From Flavobacteriaceae bacterium PS02337 (GTDB lineage Bacteria > Bacteroidota > Bacteroidia > Flavobacteriales > Flavobacteriaceae), in contig JASCOE010000010.1 in assembly GCA_029959285.1 (NCBI GenBank), forward strand, positions 1 through 64,000: a DNA stretch of 64,000 bases, read 5' to 3'. Positions 1 to 7,030 of the stretch are shown piece after piece (positions within the stretch are counted from its first letter, which is position 1; every line of letters starts with the position of its first letter). Below the pieces are notes generated by a model, which did not search any database, was not told the origin of the DNA, and was given only the letters and a program-made list of their open reading frames with translations. The translations under genes were made by a program, and so were the position numbers.

Positions 1-115
1 GTAACTTAATCGTACTGCTGATGATTTAAACTCAGCACTGTAAACTCGTTTTTTCATAATTCTAAGATATTTATTTTTATTTAAACAGTCTTAAAATTTA
101 TGTCCCAGTAAATGT

Positions 116-155
116 AGCAACTCCAAAGGATGACCCAGACAGATACTCAGTCATA
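116..155 (+). pseudogene. Fragment of a DPDRY-type small protein gene
   Basis: A short stretch reads ATPKDDPDRYSV in one plus-strand frame. This resembles the N-terminal QQDPDRYTVVSG segment of the intact small protein encoded at 7718-7921. The resemblance is lost after the valine, where the sequence runs into the antisense of the sigma factor remnant. It looks like a deletion joint between two convergent genes. The match is short (about 8 residues), so confidence is limited. Confidence 0.35.
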
Positions 156-386
156 ATTCTCTTTTGGTTTATTACCTGGCCAAGTCTTTGAGCGCTCATC
201 ACAATAATCCTTTTTAGCTTCGAAGGCAGCCAGAAAAGCTTCGTGAGCCAAATCTTTAGCAAGGTCATCGTCATAAGGCATAAGTGCTGCATAACTGTAG
301 AGGTAGTCGGAATAATTTCCCACCCAGTTACTGGAATCCTGTTTCTTGTTTTCCTGTGTGCAATCTCTGCTGTCGTTCCCGTGCAT
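147..386 (-). pseudogene. Truncated ECF sigma-70 factor (region 2 only)
   Basis: The 79-residue frame contains NWVGNYSDYLYSYA followed by DDLAKDLAHEAFLAAFEAKK and an S-KTW motif. This is the region 2.1-2.2 pattern of Bacteroidota ECF sigma factors (usually about 170-190 residues, with DLVQETFL and KTWL). The frame ends soon after KTW; the promoter-melting part of region 2 and all of region 4 are missing, so it cannot act as a sigma factor. Downstream it runs into a fragment of another gene on the opposite strand, which suggests a deletion. A copy of the island promoter element lies 65 bases upstream of the ATG, in the place expected for autoregulation. Confidence 0.7.
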
Positions 387-450
387 GGTATCAGTGTTTT
401 GTTACTGTTAAGGTACTATTCAAATTATCAATTGCTTGCTCTTTCTAAAG

Positions 451-480
451 CTTAGTCGAGGGAAAGCGGAGAACCTTACA
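451..480 (-). promoter_or_regulatory. ECF-type promoter element, copy 1 (sigma remnant)
   Basis: On the minus strand TGTAAGG (480-474) is followed after exactly 17 bases by ACTAAG (456-451), preceded by CG. A T-tract precedes the -35 box. The element faces the sigma factor remnant, whose ATG is 65 bases downstream. Confidence 0.75.
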
Positions 481-501
481 AAAAAATGTAGGTTGGGATA
501 A

Positions 502-752
502 TATTTTCTGAGCGAAAAATATGTAATGTGGTACAAGGGAGCAATGGCTGCTCATTTTAATATCTCCACAGAGTATATAGGTCCTTATTTTAAAAGGAAT
601 GTGGGGGTACGCTAAGGGATTATATTAAATTGTACCGTAAAAAAATTATTGGACAACAAATAGCAGGCGGCCGGTACAGCCTTAAAGATATTGCTTCAGA
701 ATTTGGTCTGACCGATGAAAGCCATGTGATAAAAATTCTTAAATCCTCGTAG
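502..752 (+). pseudogene. Frameshifted C-terminal domain of an AraC-family regulator
   Basis: Two overlapping frames together give an AraC-type HTH domain. Frame one (to the TAA at 613-615) has MAAHFNISTEYIGPYFKRNV; frame two (612-752) continues as LRDYIKLYRKKI, then LKDIASEFGLTDESHVIK and a premature stop. The intact AraC protein at 19238-20071 has the corresponding SAHFGISHSYLGRYFKRH and LNEIADELGFVDVSHLNKFF. The break lies at a run of five G (603-607), consistent with loss of one base. The N-terminal sensing domain and the last residues of the second HTH are also gone. It is a remnant of a regulator once present in the island. Confidence 0.7.
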
Positions 753-927
753 TGGCCGGTCTTCTACTAATTCTCTTTTCTATACAGCAGCTTAACTATC
801 CCATTCCTTAAATTTAATTCTGACACCTTAAAAAACCAGAAAAAGATCATTGTATATGTTATTTTCCTTCTAATCAGTATATAGAGTTTGAGGGAATTAT
901 TAATTTTAGGTAAGTTTGAAAAACAGC

Positions 928-957
928 TGTAAGGTTTTGGATCAATCTCCGACTATA
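928..957 (+). promoter_or_regulatory. ECF-type promoter element, copy 2 (DUF2652 gene)
   Basis: TGTAAGG (928-934), 17 bases, then ACTATA (952-957) preceded by CG. The -10 box is one of the weaker matches to ACTAAG. The start codon of the DUF2652 gene is 78 bases downstream. Confidence 0.65.
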
Positions 958-1034
958 TTTAAAAGCAGCTGACTTCCGATAGAATTTTTTCAGCCAGTAT
1001 CCTTACTAAATTATATAAACCCAAATTGCACTGT

Positions 1035-2120
1035 ATGGCAGATAAATCATCATTATTGGTTATTGCGGATATTAGCGGTTTTACGCAGTTTATCCGGGGT
1101 AACGAGATCAGTCATAGCAGGCATATTATTGCTGAACTGATGGAGGTGCTCATAGATGCTGATCCTCTGCATTTGACTGTGGCTGAAATTGAGGGTGATG
1201 CAGTACTGTTTTACCGTTATAATGCTGTGGCGTCGCGCAGTGAGGTAGTGCTCCTGGCTGAAAGACTGTTTGTGGCTTTTCATGAACACCTGCGGCAATA
1301 TGAAAGCTCACGGGTGTGCCAATGCGGTGCCTGTGTAGCGTCAACGTCCCTTAGTCTAAAAATATTGGTGCACGTGGGTCAGATAGAACTATTGAAGGTG
1401 AAGCAATTTCGCAAACCTTTCGGGGAGGCCCTTATCTGGATACATCTGCTTTTAAAAAATACAATTCCCCATCGGGAATATTTGTTATTGTCCAGCGAGT
1501 TCCTGGTCTTGGCGTTGCCACCCGATCATGTTCAGGATCCGGCGTGGATAGAGATTTTTGAAGGTGCGACGAGTTACCAGGACGTTGGTTCAATTTCGTA
1601 TAGTTACATTTCATTGTCCCCGCTGCGTGCCGGGATTAAAGAACCTTTTATAGGTCATTTCCCTAAGCTAACAGAGAATCCATTGGTTGTGACTGCAACT
1701 ATTTCCAAGCCTGCCGCTGAGTTGCACGCACTGCTTGTGAACCTGTCTATAATACCGGAATGGGAAAAATCGATACAGGCTGTACGTCTGAGCAGCGATA
1801 AGATCAACAGATCCGGAACGAGGCACATATGCGTTTCGGATTCCGGATTGCTCAACTTTGAGACTCTTCAAAATCCATGGCCGGATAAACTTGTCTACGG
1901 CCAGCGTATTAGAAATGAAAGAAGAGTCCGCGACTTGTTTTTCTATATAATTTTAGAACCAATAGCAGCCGGAACAAGTGCCAGGATAGAACTGCACTAT
2001 AAGCCATGGCCGTTAATCGGGTGGCTGCTGGAGCGTAAGGTCCGGGAGCGATTTAGGCGTTTCGCGGATGAACTGTTGAAGTCCCTTTCCCAAAACCGTC
2101 TTATCGCCGAGAGTATATAG
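1035..2120 (+). CDS. DUF2652 / SRPBCC-like two-domain protein
   Basis: The 361-residue protein starts at ATG 1035; an in-frame TTG nine bases earlier is less likely. Residues 1-200 match DUF2652: SSLLVIADISGFTQFI near the N-terminus, SRHIIAELMEVLID, and a CQCGAC motif near residue 96 followed by LSLKILVHVGQ. The ADISGFT opening resembles the first strand of class III nucleotidyl cyclases, but I see no clear full set of cyclase catalytic residues. Residues about 210-355 look like a SRPBCC/polyketide-cyclase-like fold (PAAELHALLVNLSIIPEWEK, then a basic C-terminal helix). No signal peptide. It stands alone behind promoter copy 2, so it is probably part of the oxidant regulon. The biochemical role is not known. 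Confidence 0.8.
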   Translation: MADKSSLLVIADISGFTQFIRGNEISHSRHIIAELMEVLIDADPLHLTVAEIEGDAVLFYRYNAVASRSEVVLLAERLFVAFHEHLRQYESSRVCQCGACVASTSLSLKILVHVGQIELLKVKQFRKPFGEALIWIHLLLKNTIPHREYLLLSSEFLVLALPPDHVQDPAWIEIFEGATSYQDVGSISYSYISLSPLRAGIKEPFIGHFPKLTENPLVVTATISKPAAELHALLVNLSIIPEWEKSIQAVRLSSDKINRSGTRHICVSDSGLLNFETLQNPWPDKLVYGQRIRNERRVRDLFFYIILEPIAAGTSARIELHYKPWPLIGWLLERKVRERFRRFADELLKSLSQNRLIAESI

Positions 2121-2195
2121 GGTACAATTATCGGTTTTAGGAAATACAACGTTGAGAATAAAAACAATAATAATAGTAATAATAAAATTGGAATT

Positions 2196-2414
2196 ATGGG
2201 ATTAATGAGGGTGTTTTCAGGAAGCGAAGTTTTAGCAATTGCGCTGCAGCAAAGATTAGAAGAAGCAGGAATAGAAACAACAAAAAAAGATAACATCCAG
2301 TCTGCCCGTTTAGGCGGATTTGGTGCAACAGATTTAGCTGTTGAGGTATTCATTGAAATAACAGATTTTGCAAAAGCAGATTCAGTTATTGAAGATTTCA
2401 AAACGAGTATTTAA
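2196..2414 (+). CDS. DUF2007-type putative signal-transducing protein
   Basis: This 72-residue protein has the DUF2007 pattern: a beta strand LMRVFSGSEVLAIALQQRLE, a short loop, and a C-terminal strand-helix VEVFIEITDFAKADSVIEDF. The family has a GlnB/ferredoxin-like fold and is annotated as putative signal transducing; no reaction is established. The start at 2196 is the first ATG; an internal ATG nine bases downstream (MRVFSG) is a good alternative. It lies 75 bases after the DUF2652 gene in the same direction. A stem-loop at 2524-2552 separates it from the convergent nitroreductase. Confidence 0.75.
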   Translation: MGLMRVFSGSEVLAIALQQRLEEAGIETTKKDNIQSARLGGFGATDLAVEVFIEITDFAKADSVIEDFKTSI

Positions 2415-2523
2415 ACGCTGTTAATCAGAAAATAATGCATTGCAAAATGTTTAGTACCTGAGACTGATATCTTGTTGACAGACAATCGCAGCATAGAGGT
2501 TTATATAAGAACGTTATTTATAA

Positions 2524-2552
2524 AGCGAGCGAATATAAAATATACGCTCGCT
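2524..2552. terminator. Stem-loop between convergent genes
   Basis: AGCGAGCG (2524-2531) pairs with CGCTCGCT (2545-2552), with an inner ATAT/ATAT stem and an A-rich loop. It lies between the ends of the DUF2007 gene and the convergent nitroreductase gene, so it may act in both directions. There is no strong U-tract on either side. Confidence 0.5.
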
Positions 2553-2574
2553 ATAACTAATACTTGTAATTGAA

Positions 2575-3204
2575 TTACTTTAGTTTATTTGAAAATTCGC
2601 CAATTGGCAGACGGACTTTTGCTGCCGAAGTCAGATAATCGTTTTCGGTATCTCTATAGCCCAGAGAAATAATAACTGAAGCATGGAGATTCTTTTCTGA
2701 TAAACCCAAAATAGTATTAAACAGCTCCGGATCAAAGCCTTCCATTGGAGTAGCATCTACTTTAAGTTCAGCTGCTGCGATTAAAGCAGTTCCCAGGCCG
2801 ATATAAGCCTGCTTGCTGGACCAAATCGCGTTTTGCTCAGGATTTTGTGTAGAGAAATGAGAGATCAGAATGTCTTTGTAATCGTTAAGCGCTCCGATTT
2901 CTAAATTTCGCTGTTCTTCCATCATTGCTACATATTCTGCTATGTACTCGCTGGTTATCGTATTAAATGCGGCAAAAACCAGCAGATGGGAAGAATCCTG
3001 GATCTGTGTATTGAATGAACCGGCAGCTAGTTTTTGTCTTATTTCCGGATTCGTTATCACAATCAGGCGATAAGGCTGTATCCCGCAAGAAGAAGCGCTA
3101 AGGTTGACCGCTTCGATAATCTGGTCAATTTTGTTTTCACTAACCATTTCACCTGTGTATTTCTTAACAGCATATCGCCATTGTAAATTTTTGATCAATT
3201 CCAT
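2575..3204 (-). CDS. NAD(P)H-dependent nitroreductase family protein
   Basis: A 209-residue FMN-dependent nitroreductase of the NfsB type. The N-terminus has the family signature WRYAVKKYTGEMVSENKID, then LSASSCGIQPYRLIVI (FMN and substrate region), and the C-terminal QAYIGLGTALIAAAELKVDATPMEGF and VIISLGYRD. These enzymes reduce nitro compounds and quinones with NAD(P)H in the cytoplasm. The start is set at the ATG giving MELIKNLQWRY; the longer frame upstream runs through the operator region. It is divergent from an HxlR regulator, with a palindromic operator between them, the usual arrangement for an electrophile-inducible reductase. Confidence 0.9.
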   Translation of the reverse strand: MELIKNLQWRYAVKKYTGEMVSENKIDQIIEAVNLSASSCGIQPYRLIVITNPEIRQKLAAGSFNTQIQDSSHLLVFAAFNTITSEYIAEYVAMMEEQRNLEIGALNDYKDILISHFSTQNPEQNAIWSSKQAYIGLGTALIAAAELKVDATPMEGFDPELFNTILGLSEKNLHASVIISLGYRDTENDYLTSAAKVRLPIGEFSNKLK

Positions 3205-3247
3205 ATTTATATAATTTTGATACAAAGCTATAGTAGTTTTGTGTATA

Positions 3248-3282
3248 TTTGTCACCAAGTGACAAAAAGTTATAGTGACAAA
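3248..3282. promoter_or_regulatory. Palindromic operator for the HxlR regulator (predicted)
   Basis: TTTGTCAC (3248-3255) and GTGACAAA (3259-3266) form a perfect 8-bp inverted repeat around CAA. A third half-site GTGACAAA follows at 3275-3282, 16 bases after the second. It lies in the divergent gap between the nitroreductase and HxlR genes. HxlR-family regulators bind palindromes in such gaps, so this is the natural binding site; the assignment is by position only. Confidence 0.65.
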
Positions 3283-3301
3283 TAAGTAACCAGCTAGTAA
3301 T

Positions 3302-3664
3302 ATGGAAAATAAATTTGAACCAATAAAAGATTGCGCCCATAAAATATTGGCAATCAGCGATACAATGGATATTTTAAATGGAAAATGGAAAATGTCCATA
3401 GTGGCCTGCTTGTGTTATAAACCGATGCGCTATTCCGAATTGCTCAATGAGGTAAAGGGCATTTCCGGGAAAGTGCTCAGCCGCGAATTGAAAGATTTGG
3501 AAATAAATGAATTGATTGAGCGTATAGTCTTAAGCACTGCGCCTGTTGCCGTCGAATACCGTATTACAGACTATGGTAATTCGCTTAAAGAACTTACCAA
3601 TACAATTGCTGAATGGGGATTTAGTCACAGGCAGCGTATTATCTCAGGAATGAAAAAGGAATAA
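3302..3664 (+). CDS. HxlR-family transcriptional regulator
   Basis: A 120-residue winged-helix regulator. It has the HxlR pattern MDILNGKWKMSIVACL, MRYSELLNEVKGISGKVLSRELKDLE (recognition helix region), VEYRITDYGNSLKEL and a C-terminal W-G-SHRQRI helix. Cys11 sits just before the first helix, as in the redox-sensing YodB/HypR branch, and Cys36 and Cys38 follow in the first helix; thiol-based sensing of quinones or oxidants is plausible but inferred. It is divergent from the nitroreductase gene and probably controls it and itself through the operator at 3248-3282. Confidence 0.9.
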   Translation: MENKFEPIKDCAHKILAISDTMDILNGKWKMSIVACLCYKPMRYSELLNEVKGISGKVLSRELKDLEINELIERIVLSTAPVAVEYRITDYGNSLKELTNTIAEWGFSHRQRIISGMKKE

Positions 3665-3807
3665 GAAGAGACTTATCCCCACACTTACTTGTTATTTAGT
3701 TGGTACAGCTTCAATTTATATTTTAGATTCTTATTTCAGCAAGGAGTTAAATATCTTTTAAGCGTGTTAGGATATTGTAAGGTCATAAATGAAAAACCTG
3801 ATAAAAT

Positions 3808-4374
3808 ATGGAGAAGATATTTAAAGCGCATATTAATAAAATTATTGCGCTGACCGATGATGAGTTCGAGTATGTAATGTCACATTTTTCGCTAAAGGAT
3901 TTTAAGAAGCGTGATTTTTTAATTAGAAAAGGTGAGGCGGTTAAATATACTTTTTGGGTTGTGTCGGGACTTTTAAAACTAGACTATCAGGATGTGGCAG
4001 GTAAGCAGCATGTTGTGGCCTTTGCGATGGAGGACTGGTGGGAATGTGACTATTATGCCTTTTATAATCAAACTCTGGCAACAATGTCTTTACAGGCCCT
4101 AGAAGATTCTCAGGTTCTCTGTATGACACTGCAGGATTATAATACTTTATGCAGTAACGTTCCCAAGATGACCTATTTTTTCCTTGAGAAGGCCAATAGA
4201 GGACATATAGTTTCACAAAAGCGGATAGTAGAATTAATCAGTGCTAATGCTAAAGAGCGTTATGTCAAGCTTCTTAAGCGTTATCCACAACTTTTTCAGC
4301 GCGTTCCTCATACTCTTATTGCTTCTTACTTAGGTGTAAGCAGAGAAACATTAAGCCGACTTCTGACTCAGTAA
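3808..4374 (+). CDS. Crp/Fnr-family transcriptional regulator
   Basis: A 188-residue regulator with a cyclic-nucleotide-binding-like beta-roll (FLIRKGEAVKYTFWVVSGLLKL) and a C-terminal HTH (HTLIASYLGVSRETLSRLL). The Arg/Ser pair that binds cAMP in Crp is not visible, as in most Bacteroidota members, so the effector is unknown. The segment GKQHVVAFAMEDWWECDYY is characteristic of this subgroup. A nearly identical 42-base stretch of its DNA (4003-4044) survives as a remnant at 6183-6224 on the minus strand. It precedes a RidA-like gene by 85 bases, which it may control. Confidence 0.9.
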   Translation: MEKIFKAHINKIIALTDDEFEYVMSHFSLKDFKKRDFLIRKGEAVKYTFWVVSGLLKLDYQDVAGKQHVVAFAMEDWWECDYYAFYNQTLATMSLQALEDSQVLCMTLQDYNTLCSNVPKMTYFFLEKANRGHIVSQKRIVELISANAKERYVKLLKRYPQLFQRVPHTLIASYLGVSRETLSRLLTQ

Positions 4375-4459
4375 AATCCGTTTCCATAATTGTGAGATTT
4401 GTCACGAAATTCCAGCCTGCACTTTGCGAACTTTGTTGTATAAATTTAAAACACCGAAG

Positions 4460-4930
4460 ATGAGCAGTTTCGTTAAGATTTTAGTACTTGCTTTATTAAC
4501 ATCAGTGCCAGTTACGGCTCAAAATAAAAAAGAAAAACATATGGAAAAACGTGAAATTAACCCTTGGAAATGGCAGGATGCCCGCAATTATGTTCAGGCC
4601 GTTGAAGTCAAAAATCCGGAAGCTACACTTTATATTTCAGGTCAGACTGCTATTGATTCTGACGGTATATCAAGCAGTGCAGATATGCGCACACAGCTAA
4701 AAAAGGCTCTTGAAAACCTGGAAACTGTTATTAAGGAAGCCGGATATGAATCAAAGAACATAGTACGCTTAAATGTGTACACAACTTCACACGAGGAATT
4801 CTTTAAGGAATGGGATGTTCTGCAGGATTGGACTATAAAAAACGGAGTTAAGCAGGCTGGTACCTATCTTGAAGTAAAGTACCTTTTTGAAACCTTAAAA
4901 GTTGAATTAGAGGCTACCGTGGTTAGATAA
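4460..4930 (+). CDS. RidA (YjgF/YER057c) family protein with signal peptide
   Basis: Starting at ATG 4460 the protein is 156 residues: a signal-like segment SFVKILVLALLTSVPVTAQ, then a RidA domain (TLYISGQTAIDSDG, NLETVIKEAGYESKNIVRLNVYTT, LEVKYLFETLKVELEATVV). An earlier TTG start at 4424 is unlikely; an internal ATG at 4541 (MEKREINPW) would give a cytoplasmic form without signal. RidA proteins hydrolyse reactive enamine/imine intermediates, and E. coli RidA becomes a chaperone after N-chlorination by hypochlorous acid, which fits this island. The catalytic Arg of true RidA (in the motif ending C-V-R) is not clearly present, so the reaction is uncertain. Confidence 0.8.
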   Translation: MSSFVKILVLALLTSVPVTAQNKKEKHMEKREINPWKWQDARNYVQAVEVKNPEATLYISGQTAIDSDGISSSADMRTQLKKALENLETVIKEAGYESKNIVRLNVYTTSHEEFFKEWDVLQDWTIKNGVKQAGTYLEVKYLFETLKVELEATVVR

Positions 4931-5499
4931 TTCGTGTTATAATCTGATTTTATATGTATAAAATTCCGGTCTGAACACTATTGGCATATAAAATGACGTA
5001 AATCTCTCGAATGCGTCAAGGGCTAAAACATACCAGGTTAAATTGATAAAATATTATTTAATAAAACACACCTGGTTAAATATGATGGAAGAGATACTGA
5101 CACCTATAAGGCGGCAAAGTTACATCTGACAGTCATTTCAAAACAGATAGAAAGCAAAGAAATTTCAGCTGATTAACCCGCGGCAAAGGTAAAAAGGGAA
5201 TCAGAAATTGAGTTTTGCCAGACAAGGCTTAAAAAACACAGAGGCGGATGTCAGCAGGATCATCAGCATGATGGAGTACAAATGCCTGTAAAATATTGAA
5301 AACTTTGAAGAAACAATGGGTTAAGAAAATGTAAAAATATTTTTTTTAATGTGGTTTTTCCTAATTATGAATTATCTTTACTATCCCCTTATCAAATTAG
5401 AATATCATTTTGCAGTTTTAAAATTGCGTGGCCTGTAACTTGGAAATACCATTTTCCAAAGTAGCTTTCTATTTACCTTTTAATGTAAACTTTAGTAAG
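4931..5499. other. Intergenic region with direct repeat and decayed coding sequence
   Basis: No intact gene. ACCAGGTTAAAT (5032-5043) and ACCTGGTTAAAT (5070-5081) form an imperfect direct repeat with a 38-base period. Between about 5080 and 5310 broken plus-strand frames give segments such as NTEADVSRIISMMEYKC, which vaguely resembles the C-terminal coiled region of MerR-type regulators. I could not assign it with confidence. Confidence 0.3.
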
Positions 5500-5955
5500 A
5501 TGGCGTTTGATAACCATAATTCCCAAAGATTTATTTATTTAGCCGATGACGACAGCGATGACAGGGATTTTTTTGCCGATGCAATGCTCGAAATTGACCG
5601 CAATGTTATCCTAAAGCAGGCACAGGACGGCATGCATTTAATGGATAACCTCCTTACGCTTTCCCGCTCAGATCTTCCTGAATTTATTTTTCTTGATATC
5701 AATATGCCGGGCAAATCAGGACTTGAATGCCTGGAAGAGATAAGAAGCAGTGAGGGGGGACTAAAAGAAGTTAACGTTGTTATGCTCTCCACGAGCAGTG
5801 ATCCTGAAAATATCCAGAAAGCACTGGATCTGGGTGCAACATGTTATGCGGTAAAACCGAGCTCTTTTGAGAAACTGAAGTCATTGCTGGAAGAAGTCCT
5901 GAGTATGGATCTTGTTGGAATTATCAGGGACAAGAGAAAGTTTCTTTTACTATAG
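5500..5955 (+). CDS. Single-domain response regulator receiver
   Basis: Taken from ATG 5500 (an upstream GTG at 5428 would add 24 residues without homology), the protein is 151 residues and consists of one CheY-like receiver domain. The acidic pocket is ADDDSDD (residues 15-21), the phospho-acceptor is Asp66 in FIFLDINMPG, the switch Ser/Thr is in VVMLSTSSD near 97-98, and the conserved lysine is K119 in YAVKPSS. There is no output domain, so it acts by phosphotransfer or protein contact. No histidine kinase is nearby. The sequence is of the kind that works with hybrid kinases in Bacteroidota. Confidence 0.9.
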   Translation: MAFDNHNSQRFIYLADDDSDDRDFFADAMLEIDRNVILKQAQDGMHLMDNLLTLSRSDLPEFIFLDINMPGKSGLECLEEIRSSEGGLKEVNVVMLSTSSDPENIQKALDLGATCYAVKPSSFEKLKSLLEEVLSMDLVGIIRDKRKFLLL

Positions 5956-6378
5956 AGCGTGACAACATTACTTGTATTCTTATTTTGTGCCCATTTTTTC
6001 AAGAAGTAGCGAGGATTTTTATTAACAATATCCCGCTAATTACCAAAGCTTTTTTTGAAATTCCTGTTCAGTATTTTCGGTTCCCTTTTCCTGAGGAGCG
6101 CTTCGCCTGATCTGAATCCTTAAGATGCCACCATACGCGATATCTTTGACTGGCCCGTTGAAATTGTTAATCCCATAATCCCTTCCCATCAGTTCTCCAT
6201 CGCAAAGGCTACAACATGCTGCTTAATGTTTGCATCTAATAGTCCATGCTCTAAAAAGTCAGACATCAACCCCTAAAATATATTTACTGCTTGGTTTTTT
6301 TGACCGTACACTAAAACGTTAAAGATATTTAACTCCTTTATCAGATAAAAATATGAAAATTATAAACCGAAGCTCTAT
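5956..6378. other. Gap with decayed sequence between response regulator and promoters
   Basis: No intact gene. It holds a Crp/Fnr gene remnant on the minus strand (6183-6260). Another minus-strand open stretch (about 6035-6185) reads through without an identifiable family. Confidence 0.45.
6183..6260 (-). pseudogene. Remnant of a Crp/Fnr-family regulator gene
   Basis: Read on the minus strand, the sequence gives LLDANIKQHVVAFAMEN-stop-WE. This matches GKQHVVAFAMEDWWE of the intact Crp/Fnr protein encoded at 3808-4374. At DNA level 39 of 42 bases agree (6183-6224 against 4003-4044), and all three differences are G to A when read in the coding direction, one of them turning Trp into a stop. 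Neighbouring sequence has diverged beyond recognition. The gene was probably a close paralogue of the intact regulator. Confidence 0.65.
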
Positions 6379-6408
6379 TGTAAGGAATGGTATGACATTA
6401 CTACTAAG
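6379..6408 (+). promoter_or_regulatory. ECF-type promoter element, copy 3
   Basis: TGTAAGG (6379-6385), 17 bases, ACTAAG (6403-6408). It lies 98 bases upstream of copy 4 in the same direction, so the thioredoxin-msrA unit has a tandem pair. No recognisable gene lies between the two copies. Confidence 0.65.
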
Positions 6409-6476
6409 CTGATAAATGTATTGAAAGAGTTGAAAAAGAATATTCTATCCTGGCTAAATAATAATTAAAAAATAAA

Positions 6477-6506
6477 TGTAAGGAACTATTCAATATTTAT
6501 ACTAAG
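6477..6506 (+). promoter_or_regulatory. ECF-type promoter element, copy 4 (thioredoxin-msrA)
   Basis: TGTAAGG (6477-6483), 17 bases, ACTAAG (6501-6506). An A-rich tract precedes the -35 box. The thioredoxin start codon is 85 bases downstream. Confidence 0.75.
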
Positions 6507-6590
6507 CCAATACAGACGAAAAGAGCAATACAAGATTGTCTTTTCGAAAATTTAAACAACCCATTAAAAGTAACTTAAAACAGATTTATT

Positions 6591-6932
6591 ATGAGAACGA
6601 TTAGCAACATCACAGAATTTGAAGAACTTATGGCTGGCGAAAAACCGGTAGTACTGGACTTTTACGCGGACTGGTGCGGACCATGCAGAGCCTTATTACC
6701 AGTTCTGGAAGCTGCAGGTAACTTTTATGCTGAAGACATTGTGGTGGCAAAGATTAACGTGGACCAAAATGCAGATTTAGCAGCAAAATTTAGCGTTAGA
6801 AGCATTCCCGCTGTATTTCTGATTAAAAATGGCGCTGTGGTAGATCAATTTACAGGTGTTCAGGGCAGCAATGAAATAAATAGCAGAATAGATAATTTGA
6901 TTTCCGTAAACATCGAAAAACCCAGTAATTAA
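6591..6932 (+). CDS. Thioredoxin
   Basis: A 113-residue classical thioredoxin with no signal peptide. VVLDFYADWCGPCRALLPVLE carries the redox-active WCGPC motif near residues 29-33, followed by VAKINVDQNADLAAKFSVRSIPAVFLIKNG with the conserved cis-Pro (SIP). It transfers electrons from thioredoxin reductase to targets such as the methionine sulfoxide reductase encoded 98 bases downstream. It is the first gene behind the tandem promoter copies 3 and 4. This is likely one of several thioredoxins of the cell and specialised by regulation. Confidence 0.93.
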   Translation: MRTISNITEFEELMAGEKPVVLDFYADWCGPCRALLPVLEAAGNFYAEDIVVAKINVDQNADLAAKFSVRSIPAVFLIKNGAVVDQFTGVQGSNEINSRIDNLISVNIEKPSN

Positions 6933-7030
6933 TTCTGATGAATACCCGGCAGGTAAGAATGCAGAAGGAGAAATTCAGCGCTAAATCTTAATAATGTTTT
7001 AGCGCTTATTATAAGGAAAGGTGAGTATCC

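Noticed and set aside
39-66. TGTAAAC followed by CTAAG as a plus-strand promoter copy
   Set aside because: The spacing is off by two bases, the -35 box differs and no plus-strand gene follows.
3776-3805. TGTAAGG before the Crp/Fnr gene as a further regulon promoter
   Set aside because: At the 17-base distance the sequence is GATAAA, not ACTAAG, and the start codon follows after only a few bases. Taken as chance.
5032-5081. Direct repeat ACCAGGTTAAAT/ACCTGGTTAAAT as attachment sites or a CRISPR
   Set aside because: Only two imperfect copies 38 bases apart, no integrase and no cas genes.
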